64,000 bases of DNA, from positions 62,001 to 126,000 of the forward strand of contig BDDD01005069.1 in the NCBI GenBank assembly GCA_001972305.1. Direction: 5' to 3'. The position numbers and the translations under genes were made by a program. Source of the stretch: Cephalotus follicularis. Lineage: Eukaryota; Streptophyta; Magnoliopsida; Oxalidales; Cephalotaceae. Every line of letters begins with the position of its first letter. Positions within the stretch are counted from its first letter, which is position 1. The notes under the pieces are model-generated. The model worked only from the letters and a program-made list of their open reading frames with translations. It searched no databases and had not been told where the DNA came from. Positions 46,375 to 59,700 of this stretch are shown here, in pieces.

Positions 46375-46851
46375 TATTTCCTAATTTGCATTACCATGTG
46401 TACTCGGGAGAGAGAACCAGGTAGGTGGTCGAGTGCTCTAATTTTGGAAAGGATAAAGTCAAATAACAGAATGGTGCCTTATCAAGTGGAGAATAAGGGA
46501 AATGACCCGGGATCCTTGGCATTTCCTTAGGGGATGCATATCAGCTCCGAAAATCATGCCAGACAGTTACAATCACCTCCTATAAATACAAGAATCCAAG
46601 ACATAACACATGTTCGTCACTTTAACACTTGAAAACACCTTAGTGATTATGTTTCATGCCTTATTTGACTTTTGCATCGGAGTGTCCCCGGGAGAAAACC
46701 CTCTTGGACTTGTGTGTAGTTTTCCTTTCCTATGCAGGGAATATAGTCACTCCATTAAAATCACATTCTCGGAGCATTTCGCAGCGTTTCCTTCAACAAA
46801 TCAAGCCCCTACATGTGGGGTACTGTTGAAGAAAGGATTTTTGTATCAACA
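46375..46851 (+). repeat. 5' LTR of the second Tat-like fossil
   Basis: Matches 60226-60717. A TATA box (TATAAATA) lies at 46581-46588, and the end is TATCAACA. Confidence 0.85.
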
Positions 46852-49800
46852 GTTGGCGCCGTCTGTGGGAAATGCGATAAAAAGCCATCAAGAATCATGC
46901 ATCCAAGAAAGAACAACAACCCTTCCGCTCTTGACTGCAGACAGGCTGCTACTGGAAACAACCTAGCTTCAACCGGCCAAGTTGCCATCACTGCCGAGCA
47001 AGATCCCATCACTGGAGAGCAATTCACACAGCTGCTCTAAGGAGTGGAGCGCCTCAAAAACCTTTTGGCTACCAGTTTAGCCAACCAAAATCAGGTCGGA
47101 CCTGCTCAACAGGTGGTCCGAGGACACTCTAGACCGCACAGGCTGGCCCAGGAGAACCAACGACCCCGTGGGCAAAGGCGAAACCCGCCAAGGGGCATGC
47201 TCCCCCCAAGGCGGTCAATGGTTGATACACCCATGAGGAGGAGAGCTGAGATTAATACATCTCAGAGGGCATAGTCCTCAACTGCTCGGGATCACAACAA
47301 CGATCCCCGGCCAGAGCATCCCGAGCACCAAGCAATGGAAGTGGATCTCCAGGGGGATGCTGAGGAGATACGTGTGCTCTCCAATGCCTTGCACAGGACC
47401 AGAACAGTGCGGGGGAGTAGGGTGGACCACACGGCCACACTGGTGGGGGAGTCACGGGTTTCTAGCAGGGCTAGGAACATTGAAGATGTTGAGCAAGCAA
47501 TGAACAAAAGGCTTGCAGAGATGGAGAAAAGGTTCCGACGAGTCGAGTGGCCAAGGGGATATCTATCCGAGGTGCGCAATATTAGCGCTAACCCCTTCAC
47601 TTCCGAGATCATGAAGGAGCGTGCCCCTAGTGGATTCCGATTCCCGAGTCTCCAGCAGTATGATGGGTCCACGGATCCTATCCAACATGTGCGCACATAC
47701 ATCCAAACCATGTTAGTGCACCAAGTCTCGGACGCCACACTTTGCCGAGGATTCCTGGCAATACTGACTGGAGCAACCCAGTCATGGTATTCTACCTTGG
47801 CAGAGGGTTCGGTGGAGAATTTCGATCAGTTTGCGGAACTGTTCGTGACAAAGTTCCTCAACAGCGCCATGCAGAGGAGAAACTCAATCCATTTGATCAA
47901 TGTGGTACAGAGGAGAGATGAATCACTGAGAGACTACCTCACCAGGTTCAATAAGGAGTCTCTCATAGTGAAAGACTTGGAGCCATCCTTCGCCCTGGCA
48001 ACACTAAATAGTGGGCTGAAGGACAACTCCCCCTTCACTTTCTCTCTGTTGAAGAAGCCCGCGGTGGATATGGCAGACCTGCTGAGTATAGCAGAGAGGT
48101 ATATCAATGCTGAGGAGGGGATGGTAGCCAAGAAATAGAAAACATCCTGGTCGGGCCATTAGGTGGAGAAAGGGGAGCATTCACGAAATGCTCCCGGGAA
48201 GAAAGAGAAGAGGAAGGAGAGGTCCGAGCTCCATAAATATGACCTCAGGCACAAGCTCTGTAGGAGAGAGGAGTCACCTGGGGGGGGGGGGCATCCCGGC
48301 TTACAACAATTTCCCCCTCTCCTGGAGACACGTACCATGATATTTATAGTGGAGAAGGACAAGGTCCCCATCCAATGGCCCGTACCTTTGAGATCCTCAG
48401 CCTAGAAGAGGGATACAGAGAAGTATTGCCGGTACCATCCGAGGAGTGCAGGCACCTAAAAAATCAGATTGAGGACCTAATTCGTAAGGGGCACCTAAGC
48501 AAGTATGAGGATCAGAACGCACCTCAGGAGAGAAGGGAGCACAGAGAACAAGCTCCAAAGCAGCCGGAGGAGCAGCAGCATCAGCCTAGAGGTGTCATCC
48601 ACACAATCTCTGGAGGGATCGCATCTGGTGGAGACCATAAAAATTCTAGAAAAGCCTATGGAAGGCAATCCCTTGCAGTGCAACAGATTTATCATATCAA
48701 GAGGTTGAAGACTAGTGGAGATGAGGAGGTGATATCCTTCTCCGAGGCAGATTACGAGGGAGTACATCTCCTTCACGATGATCCGGTGGTGGTAACTCTT
48801 CTGGTGGAACTATTCACTATGAAGAGGATCCTGATTGATGGCGGGAGCTCGGCCGATATCTTGTATAAACATGCATTTGATCAGCTAAAGATACCGACCG
48901 ATCAGCTCAGGCCTGTGAAGACCCCACTGGTTGGCTTTGCAGGGGAGATGGTCCATCCTCTGGGATCCATCGACCCGTCTGTGGTTGCTGGCATGGCCCC
49001 ACGTCAGACCCAGGTGTAGATAACATTTTTGGTAGTTGACACACCAAGCCCGTACAATGCTATAGTAGGGCGTCCAGGTTTGAACTTGTTGGAGGCAATA
49101 GTGTCTACGAGACACTTGGTGATGAAATTCACAATGAGGTTTGGCATAGGGGAAGTCAGAGGAGATCAGCAGGCAGCAAGACAGTGCTAGAAAACTGCAG
49201 TGATGGACAAGGGGAAGGAGAAGGCCTTGTCCATAGCAAATACGGAGCTTAGAGGGGATGTGGAACTCGAGCGTCCACAACCTATGGAAGAGGTGTTACA
49301 GGTGCCCTTGGAGGAGGGCGATGAAGAAAAAATCATCCAAGTTGGCTCACAAATTGGAGAGGTGGAGAAATGGGAACTTATAACGCTCCTCAGAAATAAT
49401 AAAGATGTATTCGCTTGGTTGGCAGATGAGGTCCTTGTGATCAGCCTAGAAGTAATGGTGCATAAGCTAAGTGTGGATCCTATGAGGCCTCTGACCAGGC
49501 AGAAGAAAAGGAACTTCACACCCGAGAGGCAGCAAACAATAGTTGAGGAGGTGAGCAAGCTATTACAAGGGGGGTTCATCAGGGAAGTGCACTATTCAGA
49601 CTGGCTGGCGAACCTGGTCATAGTAAAAAAAGCAAATGGCAAGTGGAGGATGTGTATTGACTTCACAGACCTTAACAAGGCTTGCCTAAAGGATCACTTG
49701 CCCCTCCCAAAGATTGATCAGTTGGTGGATGCAACCTCGGGGTATAGGATGCTGAGCTTCTTGGATGCCTACTCGGGGTATAATCAAATCCCCATGTATG

Positions 49801-52800
49801 GGCCCGACAAGAACAAGACAGCCTTAATCATTGATAGAGGCATGTACTATTACAAAGTCATGCCCTTTGGATTGAAGAATGCTGGGGTAACCTACCAATG
49901 GTTTGTCAACAATATCTTTGAGCCTCAGATCGGGGAAAACATGGAGGTTTATATTGACGACATGCTCGCCAAGATGTCAGCAAGGAGATCCCACATCAAA
50001 GACTTAGAGGAAACTTTTGGAGTGTTAAGAAGATATAAGATGAAGCTCAATCCTTCCAAGTGTACTTTTGAGGTCACATTTGGTAAGTTCCTCGGGTTCA
50101 TGGTCTCGAGCAGAGGAATAGAGGCCAACCCGGAGAAAATTTCAGCAGTGCAGAGCATGAGGCCTTCTCAGACCATCAGGGATATACAAAAGCTGAATGG
50201 AAGAGTAGCAGCCCTGAGTAGGTTTGTCTCAAAGTCAGTAGAGAAGTGCCTCCCTTTTTTCAAAGCATTGAGAGATCCTAAGGGATTTTATTGGTCAGAA
50301 GAATGTCAAGTAGCCTTCGACAAGTTGATGGAATACCTGGCTTCCCCTCATCTGATATCAAAACGTAAGGATGGGGAGGACTTGTATTTGTACCTTGCGG
50401 AAACAACAGACGCAATGAGTGTAGTGTTAGTCAGAGAAGAGGAGAAAGTTCAAAGGCCGGTGTATTATGTCAGCAAAGCCTTGAACGATGATGTGGGGAG
50501 GTATCCGGAGGTGGAAAAAATTGCTTATGCTCTGATCATAGCGGCAAGGAAGTTGAGGCCGTACTTCCAAGCTCATACTATCAAGGTCCTGTCCGACCAA
50601 TCACTAAGACAAGTACTAGCAAAGCCAGACCTCTCGGGAAGGCTGATCAAGTGGTCGGTCGAATTGGGTGAGTACGATGTAATGTTTGAAGCCAGACAAA
50701 CAATAAAATCACAAGTCTTGGCAGATTTTGTAAGAGATCATACACTTACGGACTGTATGGAAGAAGACACCTCTGAAGAAGAGAAGGGGTTGTGGAGATT
50801 ATCCGTGGATGGCTCATCCTGCTTCTCCGGCAGTGGAGCAGGTTTGGTGTTAACAAGTCTGGATGGATGGACCATAGAGTACGCTCTGAGGTTTGGCTTC
50901 AAGGCCACCAATAATGAGGCCGAGTAGGAAGCTCTGATCGCCAGGCTAGCAATCGCGAAGCACTTAGAGGTTCAAAAAATAGAAGCCTCCAGTGATTCTC
51001 AACTAGTAGTTGGTTTGGTGAGTGGCGAGTATGAAGCCAGAGAAGACTCCATGCTAAGTACTTAACATACTTTCAGAGTTTGAAGTCAGCCTTTCAAACG
51101 ATTAGAGTTCTGAAGGTGCCCAGAGCAGAAAATGCCCGAGCAGACCAGTTGTCCAAGTTAGCAACAATGGAGGAGTTGCAGGAAAATAAAACAGCGCTGA
51201 TGGACTACTTGGATAGGCCCACACTCTGGGGAGCAAACATGATAGACATAGATGCACCACAGGAGCCAAACTAGATGACTCCGTTTATCAATTGGCTTAG
51301 GAACTGGATTTTGCCCGAGGACCTCGTAGAAGCGAGAAAGCTGGTGTAACGAGCAAACAGATACCAACTCAGAGATGGGATACTCTATAAAAGGTCTTTC
51401 TCCTATCCTTGGCTGAGGTGTATGACTCCCATAATGACCGATTATGCTCTAAGGGAAGTCCAAGAAGGAGTTTGTGGCAATCACACGGGGGGTAGAACCT
51501 TGTCACACAAATTATTGAGGGAGGGCTATTTCTGGCCGACCATGCACCAGGATGCCATATACTTTGTAAGGAAATGTGATAGGTGTCAGAGGTATGCCAA
51601 CATAAGCAGGAGACCCTTAAAACCCCTGACATCCATCACGGCCCCATGGCCCTTTGCTCAGTGGGGGGTGGACTTCGTCGGACCATTACCAGTGGCAACA
51701 AGGCAGATGAAGTTTCTCATTGTGGCAGTGGACTACTTCACCAAGTGGGTAGAAGATGAACCTCTGGCCACGATCACAGAGAAGAACGCGGAGAGCTTCG
51801 TATGGAAATCAATCATCTGCAGATTTGGAGTCCCGAGAGTAATAGTCTCAGATAATGGGAAGCAGTTCTATTGCCATGCTTTCCATGATTTTTGCAAGGA
51901 ATGGAGAATAGAGCATAGGCTAGTCTCAGTAGCCTAACCCTAGAGCAATGGTCAAGCCGAGGTGATCAATAGAGAAATCATCTCAAGATTGAAGAAGTAC
52001 CTTGAGCATAGCAAGGGAATATGGACAGAGGAGCTACCAAGTGTACTATGGGCTTATAGAACCACTCCTCGGACTACAACTGGTGAGTCCCCATACAGCC
52101 TTTGTTTTGGAGCTGAAGCTATGACACCAGTGGAGATTGGTGTACAGTCATCAAGGGTCATACATTTCAGCGAAGAAAATAATGAAGAAGGGTTAAGAAC
52201 CCTCCTTGACTTAGTGGAAGAGCTCGAAGACAAGGCACCTATCAAAGTTGTAGCATACCAACAGAGGGTGAGCCGTTACTATAACAAAAAGGTACACCCC
52301 CGACCACTAAGGGAAGGAGACCTAGTCTTATGCAACTGTAATACCTCGCTTGTTCATGTGTATATTTTCGGGCTTTTTATTTGTTTTGTTATATGTTGGC
52401 CTATTTTGATTTATGGGCTCTTATGCTTTGGGCTATATGATACCATTGTTTGAGCTTTTTATATTTATTGGAATATGAAAATGGATAAGTAAAATTAATT
52501 GCTTGGTATTTTAAATTAATTTTTTTTTAAATCAGTTTTTATATTAGTAATATGGTAAAATTGTTTTATTTGGAAAATAAATCCTTTTTGCTATTTAAAA
52601 CCTATTTGTTTCCTATTTCTTCCCTCCCTCTCCCGTACGTTTCTTTTCTTCTCTCCCCAAACCCGATACTCCCTCTCTTTCTTCCTATCTCTACCGAATT
52701 TTCTTCCTTTTTCCTATCCTATCAGATTTTGGATTCTTCTTTCCTTATCTAAGTCGATTTTGTCTCTTATTTTTCTGTTATGTATGCCTATTGCCATTGT

Positions 52801-53310
52801 TATATGCCATCATTGTTTCTCTCGCCTGTGATGCACAAAATTGCAAGCTTAGGGAATTATGGTGTTATTCTTGCAGCCTTGTCATTCCAAACAGGTTTGT
52901 TTTTCTTTATTGATATTGTTTAGCATTGAGTTTTGGTTTTAATGTTATTCGGTTGCATGTTCATATAGGCTGTTAGTATGTCCTTTTTGATACCTGTCAC
53001 TCTATGCTTTGTCTCTATTTTTGAGTCTGTGAGCAGCCCTTAGGCATCATGCATAAGTTATGATATGGTTTTAACGACTGATGGTTGGAAAATTCGACAG
53101 TACCTTGGCTATCTTGATATGTAAGGAATTGTTTAGTTTTGTCTCACTCTCTTTGAGTTTAGCCACCATATATGCACTCATGTTGATTCTGTGTTCCATT
53201 ACTGTCTGATTACCTCATATAGTCTTGTTTAAAGGATAATGACAATTGACAAAAAATTGATCATACAGTTATGTATGCAATGAATTGGAATTTGCCTCAA
53301 TATAAAGTAT

Positions 53311-53874
53311 TGTTGATGCAGGAATCCTTTCTTCAATAGTACCCCGCGTGTAAGGGCTTGATTTGCTTAGAGAAACGTTGGAATCAGTCCGAGAAAGAGT
53401 GTCTGGTGGTTGATGATCCCTGCATAAGTGAAAGACAAGGGTAGAAGGTCCAGGAGGTTGTTCTCCCGGGGACACTCCGACGCTCTAGTTAGATAGTGCA
53501 TAGAGAGTATTAAGTTCTTTTTAGTGTTCAAGTGGATGACCTGGTAAAAGTCATTTGATTTAGTATTTATAGACCTCCAAGGTAACTGTTGAGCGTCTAA
53601 TCAGGAGTTGGTGGTTGCCCCTAAGGGAAATGCGTCAGGAGTCCTGACATTTCCCCTGATCTCCTCCGGATTTGGTGGCCTTTTCCCTCTTTGATGTGGT
53701 AACGTGCACGTCTATGGGTTTGGTGGCTGTGGTGGCGTGCACGTCTATGGGTTTGGTGGCCTTTTCCCTTTTTGATGTGGTGGCAGGCCACGTGCCCAGG
53801 CCCTGGAATGACATCTGTCGTCCTTTCCTGGAGGCATGTGTCCTTATGCTTAAGAAAGGAATTTTCCCATATCA
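53311..53874 (-). mobile_element. Solo LTR, 564 bp, Tat-like family, perfect AGTAT target duplication
   Basis: Starts TGTTGATGCAGGAATCC and ends TTTTCCCATATCA. On the minus strand this is the TGATATGGGAAAA...CAACA pattern of the Tat-like LTRs at 60226-60717 and 41685-42588. AGTAT lies at 53306-53310 and 53875-53879. A TATA box (minus strand) is at 53564-53571. It carries a short internal repeat (GTGCACGTCTATGGGTTTGG twice, 53705-53757). It is the innermost of four nested layers. Confidence 0.9.
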
Positions 53875-54029
53875 AGTATGATCACCAATTGCATGAATTT
53901 CTTGTTTCTTTATGTTCATACGCAACTCTTGTGTCACATAAGTCATACTTAAATGATCATGGTCCTCTGGTAATATAGTAATTTGATTTTGACAGAAAAT
54001 TGGCTTAGACTTGTTAGATTTGCTAATCT

Positions 54030-54250
54030 GTCGCCCAAAACAATCGGCTGTCTATGTAAGCAGTTGGCTGTTAGGCTTTGTGTAGTCGGCTGCCTTGTGA
54101 AAGAGTCAGCTGTTTTGTCTTGCACAGTCGACTGGACCCTTGTACAAGTCGACTAGCTGTAGCTTTGCTTGTGTAGTCGGCTGGCCATGTGATACAGTCG
54201 ACTGCCATGCCTCAAACAGTCAACTGGATTTTGTAACAGTCGGCTGGATT
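54030..54250. repeat. Array of about ten AGTCGACTG / AGTCGGCTG words
   Basis: Near-palindromic nine-base words (CAGTCGACTG, TAGTCGGCTG, GAGTCAGCTG, CAGTCAACTG and variants) occur about every 20-25 bp with unrelated spacers between them. It lies inside the 52337-56080 insertion. Confidence 0.85.
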
Positions 54251-56537
54251 TGTCCAGTAAATTTTTGGTTTCAAGTTTTGTTATTCGTTTGTTCTTCTAA
54301 TGAATCGGAATCTGTTTTAAACACTGTTGAACTTCTGTTTTGATATTTGGAAGTGGTTTTCGGATCTTTATGTGTATGATATTATATTTTATAGATTTTT
54401 TGCTACCAAGGGGCAATTAAGAATTGTTGATCAATTAATAAGTCATTCTGTGATCGCTTAAGGTACGGATTCTCCTTTTTTTGGGTTCTCTATCGATTTA
54501 TTTAAAATAAATTCGGATTATATTTTTAGTACGGATCTTCGTTTCTTGATACGATCTTATCGATTTTATTAGAGTAGAAATTCAGATTTATTTTGCGAAT
54601 ACATATGAAATATTTGTTTTGGTTATCATACGATTGTATTTGAATCGAATCTGTTTTAATGAGATGAACGAATATTCTGTTTTGATACTACTTTTGGTTT
54701 ATGAAAAGGTACGGATTTTGTTATTGGATGTTTGTTTCGGTTCGTTTTCTATAAAACCTGTTTTATTACTGAAGTTAATATTACTAGTTTTATAAATTGA
54801 GTATGACTCTCACTTATGAAAGTATATTGATTTTTGATATGGAACATGACTTTCACTATCGAAGTATGTTAAACGAACATGACTTTCACATTAGGAAGTA
54901 TGTTAATGATTATGATATGTTCAGAAAATGTTTAGAAAATCTGTTTATGTTTTTGAATTGTTTTGGAGTAAAACAATATTTTGGTATAAGGATATACAGA
55001 GATATTTCCTACCTATGGAGGTACCATAGGCATGTCGTAGGCCTGACACGGGGACATGACACTTCCGTAGCGGTGTGATTAGACTACGTCGTCTCTCTAT
55101 GTTATGAATAAATCCCATGAGGTGGATTTATGGATCCGTTATGTATGATAGAGGCGTATGGGTCGATCCTAGGATATGTTAAGGATTCGGATATTGGGGT
55201 TTGATTGTGTAGTGACGTACACGTCTTTCCGTCAGAGTATATGGGCCTTGCAAACCCCTTGCACTTATGCATATGTGTATGAAATTTTGGATCTCTGTGA
55301 TGAGATTATGGAATTGGATAAATCTCTGTTTTATTTTGGAATATTTAACTCGGATAATGTTAAATAAATTTGGATATTGATTCGGACACTGTTTTGAAAT
55401 TTAGATTTGGCTTTGAAACTTGGATTATGCTTTGAAATTTGAATGTTGCTTTGAGAATCAGATTTCGCCTTCGGATATCGATTTGAAAAGTTGATAACGT
55501 TTTGAAATTCGAATATTTGTTTTGAATTGATAGAATTGTTTATGTGACTACTTCCTTTTGGCTTTTCGAAATAAAGTTAAATTAATTCATACTTGAGATA
55601 TATGATATTTAAAGGTTCGGGTATTTTCTATACTTTAAAGTATCGTTTTATGTTTTATGATTCTATATCCGTACTGAGGTTTGCTCAGCCGTGTTTTATT
55701 TTCCATGCGGCAGGTATTCTGGGACAGCATCCAAGAAAAGTGTGAAGAGAGAGTTGTCACCTATGTCTGAGGATCACCTAGGAGATTGATCCGTTTATGT
55801 GTTGTTACCTTATGGTTATGTTAGGACCTGCCTTTGAACAATGTTAAGCCTTTTAGTGTATGATTTTGGATTATGATTTTAACTTATGTTTAAGTTTTCA
55901 GTTTATGAATAAAGTTTTGGACTATGTTTTTGTTTTAAATTATATATATGATATGTTTAGACCATCACGTTTGAATAAAGTTAAGATAATATTTTGAATA
56001 AAAGGAATAAAGTCGAGCTTTGTTATATGATATGTTAGGTATAGTTTTGGATTATGAACCGTAACGACTTCCGCCGTTCAGCAACTTAGCTATTGAGGAT
56101 CCGACTGGTACCAGAGGAAAACTAGCTCCTAACTGGGAAGGGCCATACAAGGTGAAGAGAGTGCTCCGCCCAGGGACATTGAAGCTTGAAAGTTTGGGGG
56201 GTAGAGAGATTCCTAGGGCTTGGAATGCCGAGCACTTGAGGAAATACTACCAATAATTTTTTGTAAGTTGTACATTGAATGATATCAATAAAATTCAATT
56301 TTTTATTCAAAAATGTGTTCAAGTTCATAGTTCCAAGCTTGCAAGGGATCAGAGGCTCAATGTTCATGTCACTAAACCTCTGAACAGCTACCGATCAACT
56401 CCTTCAAATGAGGTGTTTTTATACAAGCACGTCTGACCATGCTCCCAAGGGAGCAATCATAGCAGACCTTGATACAGGACCCGAGCTTTCAAAGTCTCAC
56501 GAAGACTAAAAACCCCTAAGGGAGTAAAGTATTAAAG

Positions 56538-56652
56538 ACTCATTCCGAGGAGCACTAAAGACTCCTTCCAAGGAGCGCTAAAGACTCCTTCCGAGGAGCA
56601 CCAAAGACTCCCCCCGAGGAATGCTAAAGACTCCCCCCGAGGAGCACCTAAG
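56538..56652. repeat. Tandem array, five copies of a 23 bp hairpin unit
   Basis: Units of the form ACTCCTTCCGAGGAG + CACCAAAG, five in exact 23 bp register. The core CTCCTTCCGAGGAG is an imperfect palindrome. It corresponds to the array at 35593-35701 in the other Tat-like fossil. Confidence 0.9.
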
Positions 56653-57280
56653 ACTACACATACAAAAATACTTCTAAGGAAGCAATAAGGCTCCCAAGGG
56701 AACAAACACTGGACAGCATTTCAATGCCCAACCATAACCACATTGTGTCTTGAGAGGCGAAACCATGAGAACTTGCAACGATCAAGTTCGTTGGACTAAG
56801 CACTTTGAAACAAGTTTCCCTATGTGGACTGCAAGCTCAAGTGACCTGATCTAGAATATAACGGATCATACGAGACCCTGCTCGGCAAACCCTTAAGAAC
56901 TTGCCCGAGCAGACCTGAAACTTGGTCTATGAACACAACCGAACTCGTAAAGACTAAGTCCTTTTACCTGAGCACCTTTGAAATAAAGTGTCCTAAGGAG
57001 GCTACGAAGCTTAGGTAATCAGGCCTGAAAATTGTAAGGCTACAGTATAATAAGTCTATAAGTTAGACTACGCTAAGTTCCTTAAGGGGAACGACATCGC
57101 TCAGAAAAAGCCCAAGCATGCAATGCAGAAAAGTAAAGGCAGAGTCCAAGAATGCAACAAGACCTCTTATCTCATTAATCAAAAGAAAATTACAAGGTTG
57201 ACGAAAGCAAGAATAGAAAAATGCAGGCTACAAAAACCCTATTACACTGAGCAAGAATAAAAAAAAGCGAGCCTACAAAA

Positions 57281-59700
57281 CTAAGCTGCGGGAGTAGAGT
57301 CTTTTTGTTCATCCTTGGGAAGAGGAAGTTCCTGATCATCCTTGAGAAGAGGAGCTTTGAAGGGTTCCAAGGTCGGAGGCAGAGGAACATCAGCTATTTG
57401 AGGAGAAGCCAAAGAAGAGGAAGCTACAGCAGGATCCGAGGGAAGAATAGTCGCTCCCGGTGGCCCATCCCCTTGTACCTCAACTTCTTGGTCAGCATCT
57501 TCCTCCAAGGCCAGGCCAACCCTCTCTTCTTCTACGTCATAGCCTTCGGGATAGAAGTCGAAAGCCTTAGCAGATGAGCAGTAGACCATGTCACCCAAAG
57601 GAACTTCAGGGTGAAGAGCCGAGACCCAGTTCCCGCAAGTGTAGAAACCTCGATGGAAGTACTCGGCGCACTCTTTAAAAATGGCATCATCAAAGTCTTC
57701 CGAAGTTTTGTAGTCCTTCATAGCGGACTCCATCAAACAGTGGAATTCGTCTGAGGACTAGAATTCTGTCAAGGCTCCATCCACTGCTTTGGTCAGTCGT
57801 TACTCCTCTCTTTTGCGGTAGCGATCTAACCTCTCTTCTGCCCCGTGGTACATATCGCCCATGTTGGAGAGGTCCTTTTGTGTTCGGTCGCTCTCCTCAA
57901 GGGCCTTGTCGTTCTCCTCAACCAGAGACTCCTGGACCTTAAGAACTTCCTCAAGTTGAGCCTTGGCCGAGTGGGTAGTCTCCTCAAGCATTGCTGCCTC
58001 TTCCCTCACCTTGTCATACCTCTCGAGTATGACCACAAAGTTCTCCACCAAGAAATGGGTGTCATTCAGAGCCTGCTAGAGTAGTGCAGAAGTTAGAAGA
58101 AAAGAGAATAACGGGTTAGGAAAAAAGATAGAAGATGTCACTTACCTTAAAGTGGCTCCACAGGGATTTGTGGATCAACTCCTCATTGGTCCAGTCCTTC
58201 CTCGCTTTAAGCGCGTCTGGGAAGAAGCACAAAGAGCTAAGGGCAAAGGGGACCCCAGGGACGTTCAGGCTCAAACTCGCTTCCCCCACCATCTCCAACT
58301 CCTCAATCATACTTTCAACTTCCCGAGGAGGATGCAGCACAATGGGATTCTGAGAGGTCCGGCCAAGTGCAGCCTCGACTTCGATCTCTGTCACCTTTTT
58401 GCCCTTCTTGCTCAGGGGGTTAGGAAGAGCACCAGGGGAGCGTCCATCCACAGGTCGTTTGTTCCCCTTCTTCTTTGCAGCAGTAGCAGCGCTACCCCTG
58501 GTTTGAGCAGCCTTATCTCTCTGCTTGGCCCCCTAGGCAGCAGGTTTTTCCTTATGCTTAACCTTCTCGGCAACAACTTTTTCTTTTTGTTTAGATTTTT
58601 CAGCAGATGATGGCTTCACCACCTTGGTAGCCTTCAAGATGGCATCAAAACTACGCTGAGAAGCCATTGCTGCAAGAGAACAAAAGTTATAGGATCGAAA
58701 GCGTGGCAAATAGCAGAGAAAGAATGAAAGAAATGTAAAAGCTAAAACTGGAGGAGACGAAGGCTTTATACAACTTTCTTCCTCGGCTATGGGCCGAGCC
58801 TCAGGGTCATCTCGGATGATTTCATCCTCCTCTCTCTCTACCCCGACTGGGCTCTATTCATCTTCATCCAAATGGAACCAACTGCCCAAGGACATGCTCA
58901 GTCCAACCCGACAGAGGTAGTCATCCCAGACAGTGGGATTCACCCCATCAGTGTCCAAAACAGAGAGCTTTGCTAGGTCAGCCTTCTCAGCCGACGACAG
59001 TACAAACCTCTTGTTAAGCCTTGAGACATCTAGGGAGTCCAACCAATGGCAAGGGATGAAGTCAGGGAGGTTCCTAATAAGTAAATACTTCTCTCTCCGC
59101 CCCTTAACGGACTTGGTAGGATCCACCAAGAGCTTTTTGGGCGCTCCAAAACGGGACTTGAAATAGTACCCGTACCCTTTGGGAGAGATTGTTAGGAGGT
59201 GGAACTCTTTGAAGAGCCTGACGGTAGCATTCACCTTGGACTCCCAGCACTTCACCAAAAACCCGATGATGAAGGCCCAAAACTGAGGCTAGAACAATGC
59301 AGGATGGATCTGGAAATGCTCCAGGATCTCAATGTCAAAAGGAGGAAGCGAGAACCTCATACCATGATTAGGGCATCTAAGAACACTAGAAAAAGTCCAG
59401 GTTTGTTCTCGGTCACTTCATTGGGATGTCTAGGAAGATCCCACACTAATGCCTTCGAAAAGACAAACTTGCGAACCGATGCTTTCACCTTCTCATCATT
59501 CAGCTTGGTTTTTTCAAATTTGACCCTGAATACTTGGGTCCCCGCTCCGGTGGAGGAAATTACAGGAGTGCCCGCAACGGTGGCCTCCATTTCCTCTTCG
59601 GCATCTAAAGGATTCTCGGCAGTGGTCACGCCCTCTGCCAGACGGTTCACCACGCCCAGTTTGTCAACCTATTTAGAGGTTTGTTTGGTTCTGACCATTT
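57281..59700 (-). other. Antisense accessory ORF region of the second Tat-like fossil
   Basis: On the minus strand, opposite to gag-pol and just inside the 3' LTR side, lies a coding region of about 2.4 kb. In its own direction it has an N-terminal segment near 59650-59360, a segment with GYGYYFKSRFGAP and NLPDFIPCHWLDS (about 59180-59030), a lysine-rich stretch (about 58640-58440), a coiled-coil-like part (LEETTHSAKAQLEEVLKVQE, near 57980) and a tail with AEYFHRGFYTCGNWVSALHP (near 57650). The tail matches 34019-34702 in the other element. It is broken. Function unknown; the class is known from the Tat lineage. Confidence 0.75.

Larger units (their letters stand above)
52337..56080. mobile_element. 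LTR-type insertion, 3744 bp, with perfect GCAAC target duplication (probable solo LTR, Tekay/Del-like)
   Basis: Starts TGTAATACCTCGCTTG and ends CGACTTCCGCCGTTCA, with GCAAC at 52332-52336 and 56081-56085. It splits the integrase region of the Tat-like fossil, whose reading resumes on the far side. It contains no gag or pol motifs. After removing the nested solo LTR it is about 3.2 kb, the size of a long gypsy LTR standing alone. Inside are a run of AGTCGRCTG words (54030-54250) and the motif GAACATGACTTTCAC repeated near 54842 and 54876. Small ORFs here are not genes. Confidence 0.85.

Noticed and set aside
52552-52752. Ser/Leu/Phe-rich small ORF
   Set aside because: Encoded by a pyrimidine-rich tract of an LTR insertion.
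54030-54250. Restriction-site or attachment-site cluster
   Set aside because: The GTCGAC cores are part of a degenerate LTR word array; nothing indicates a site-specific recombination system.
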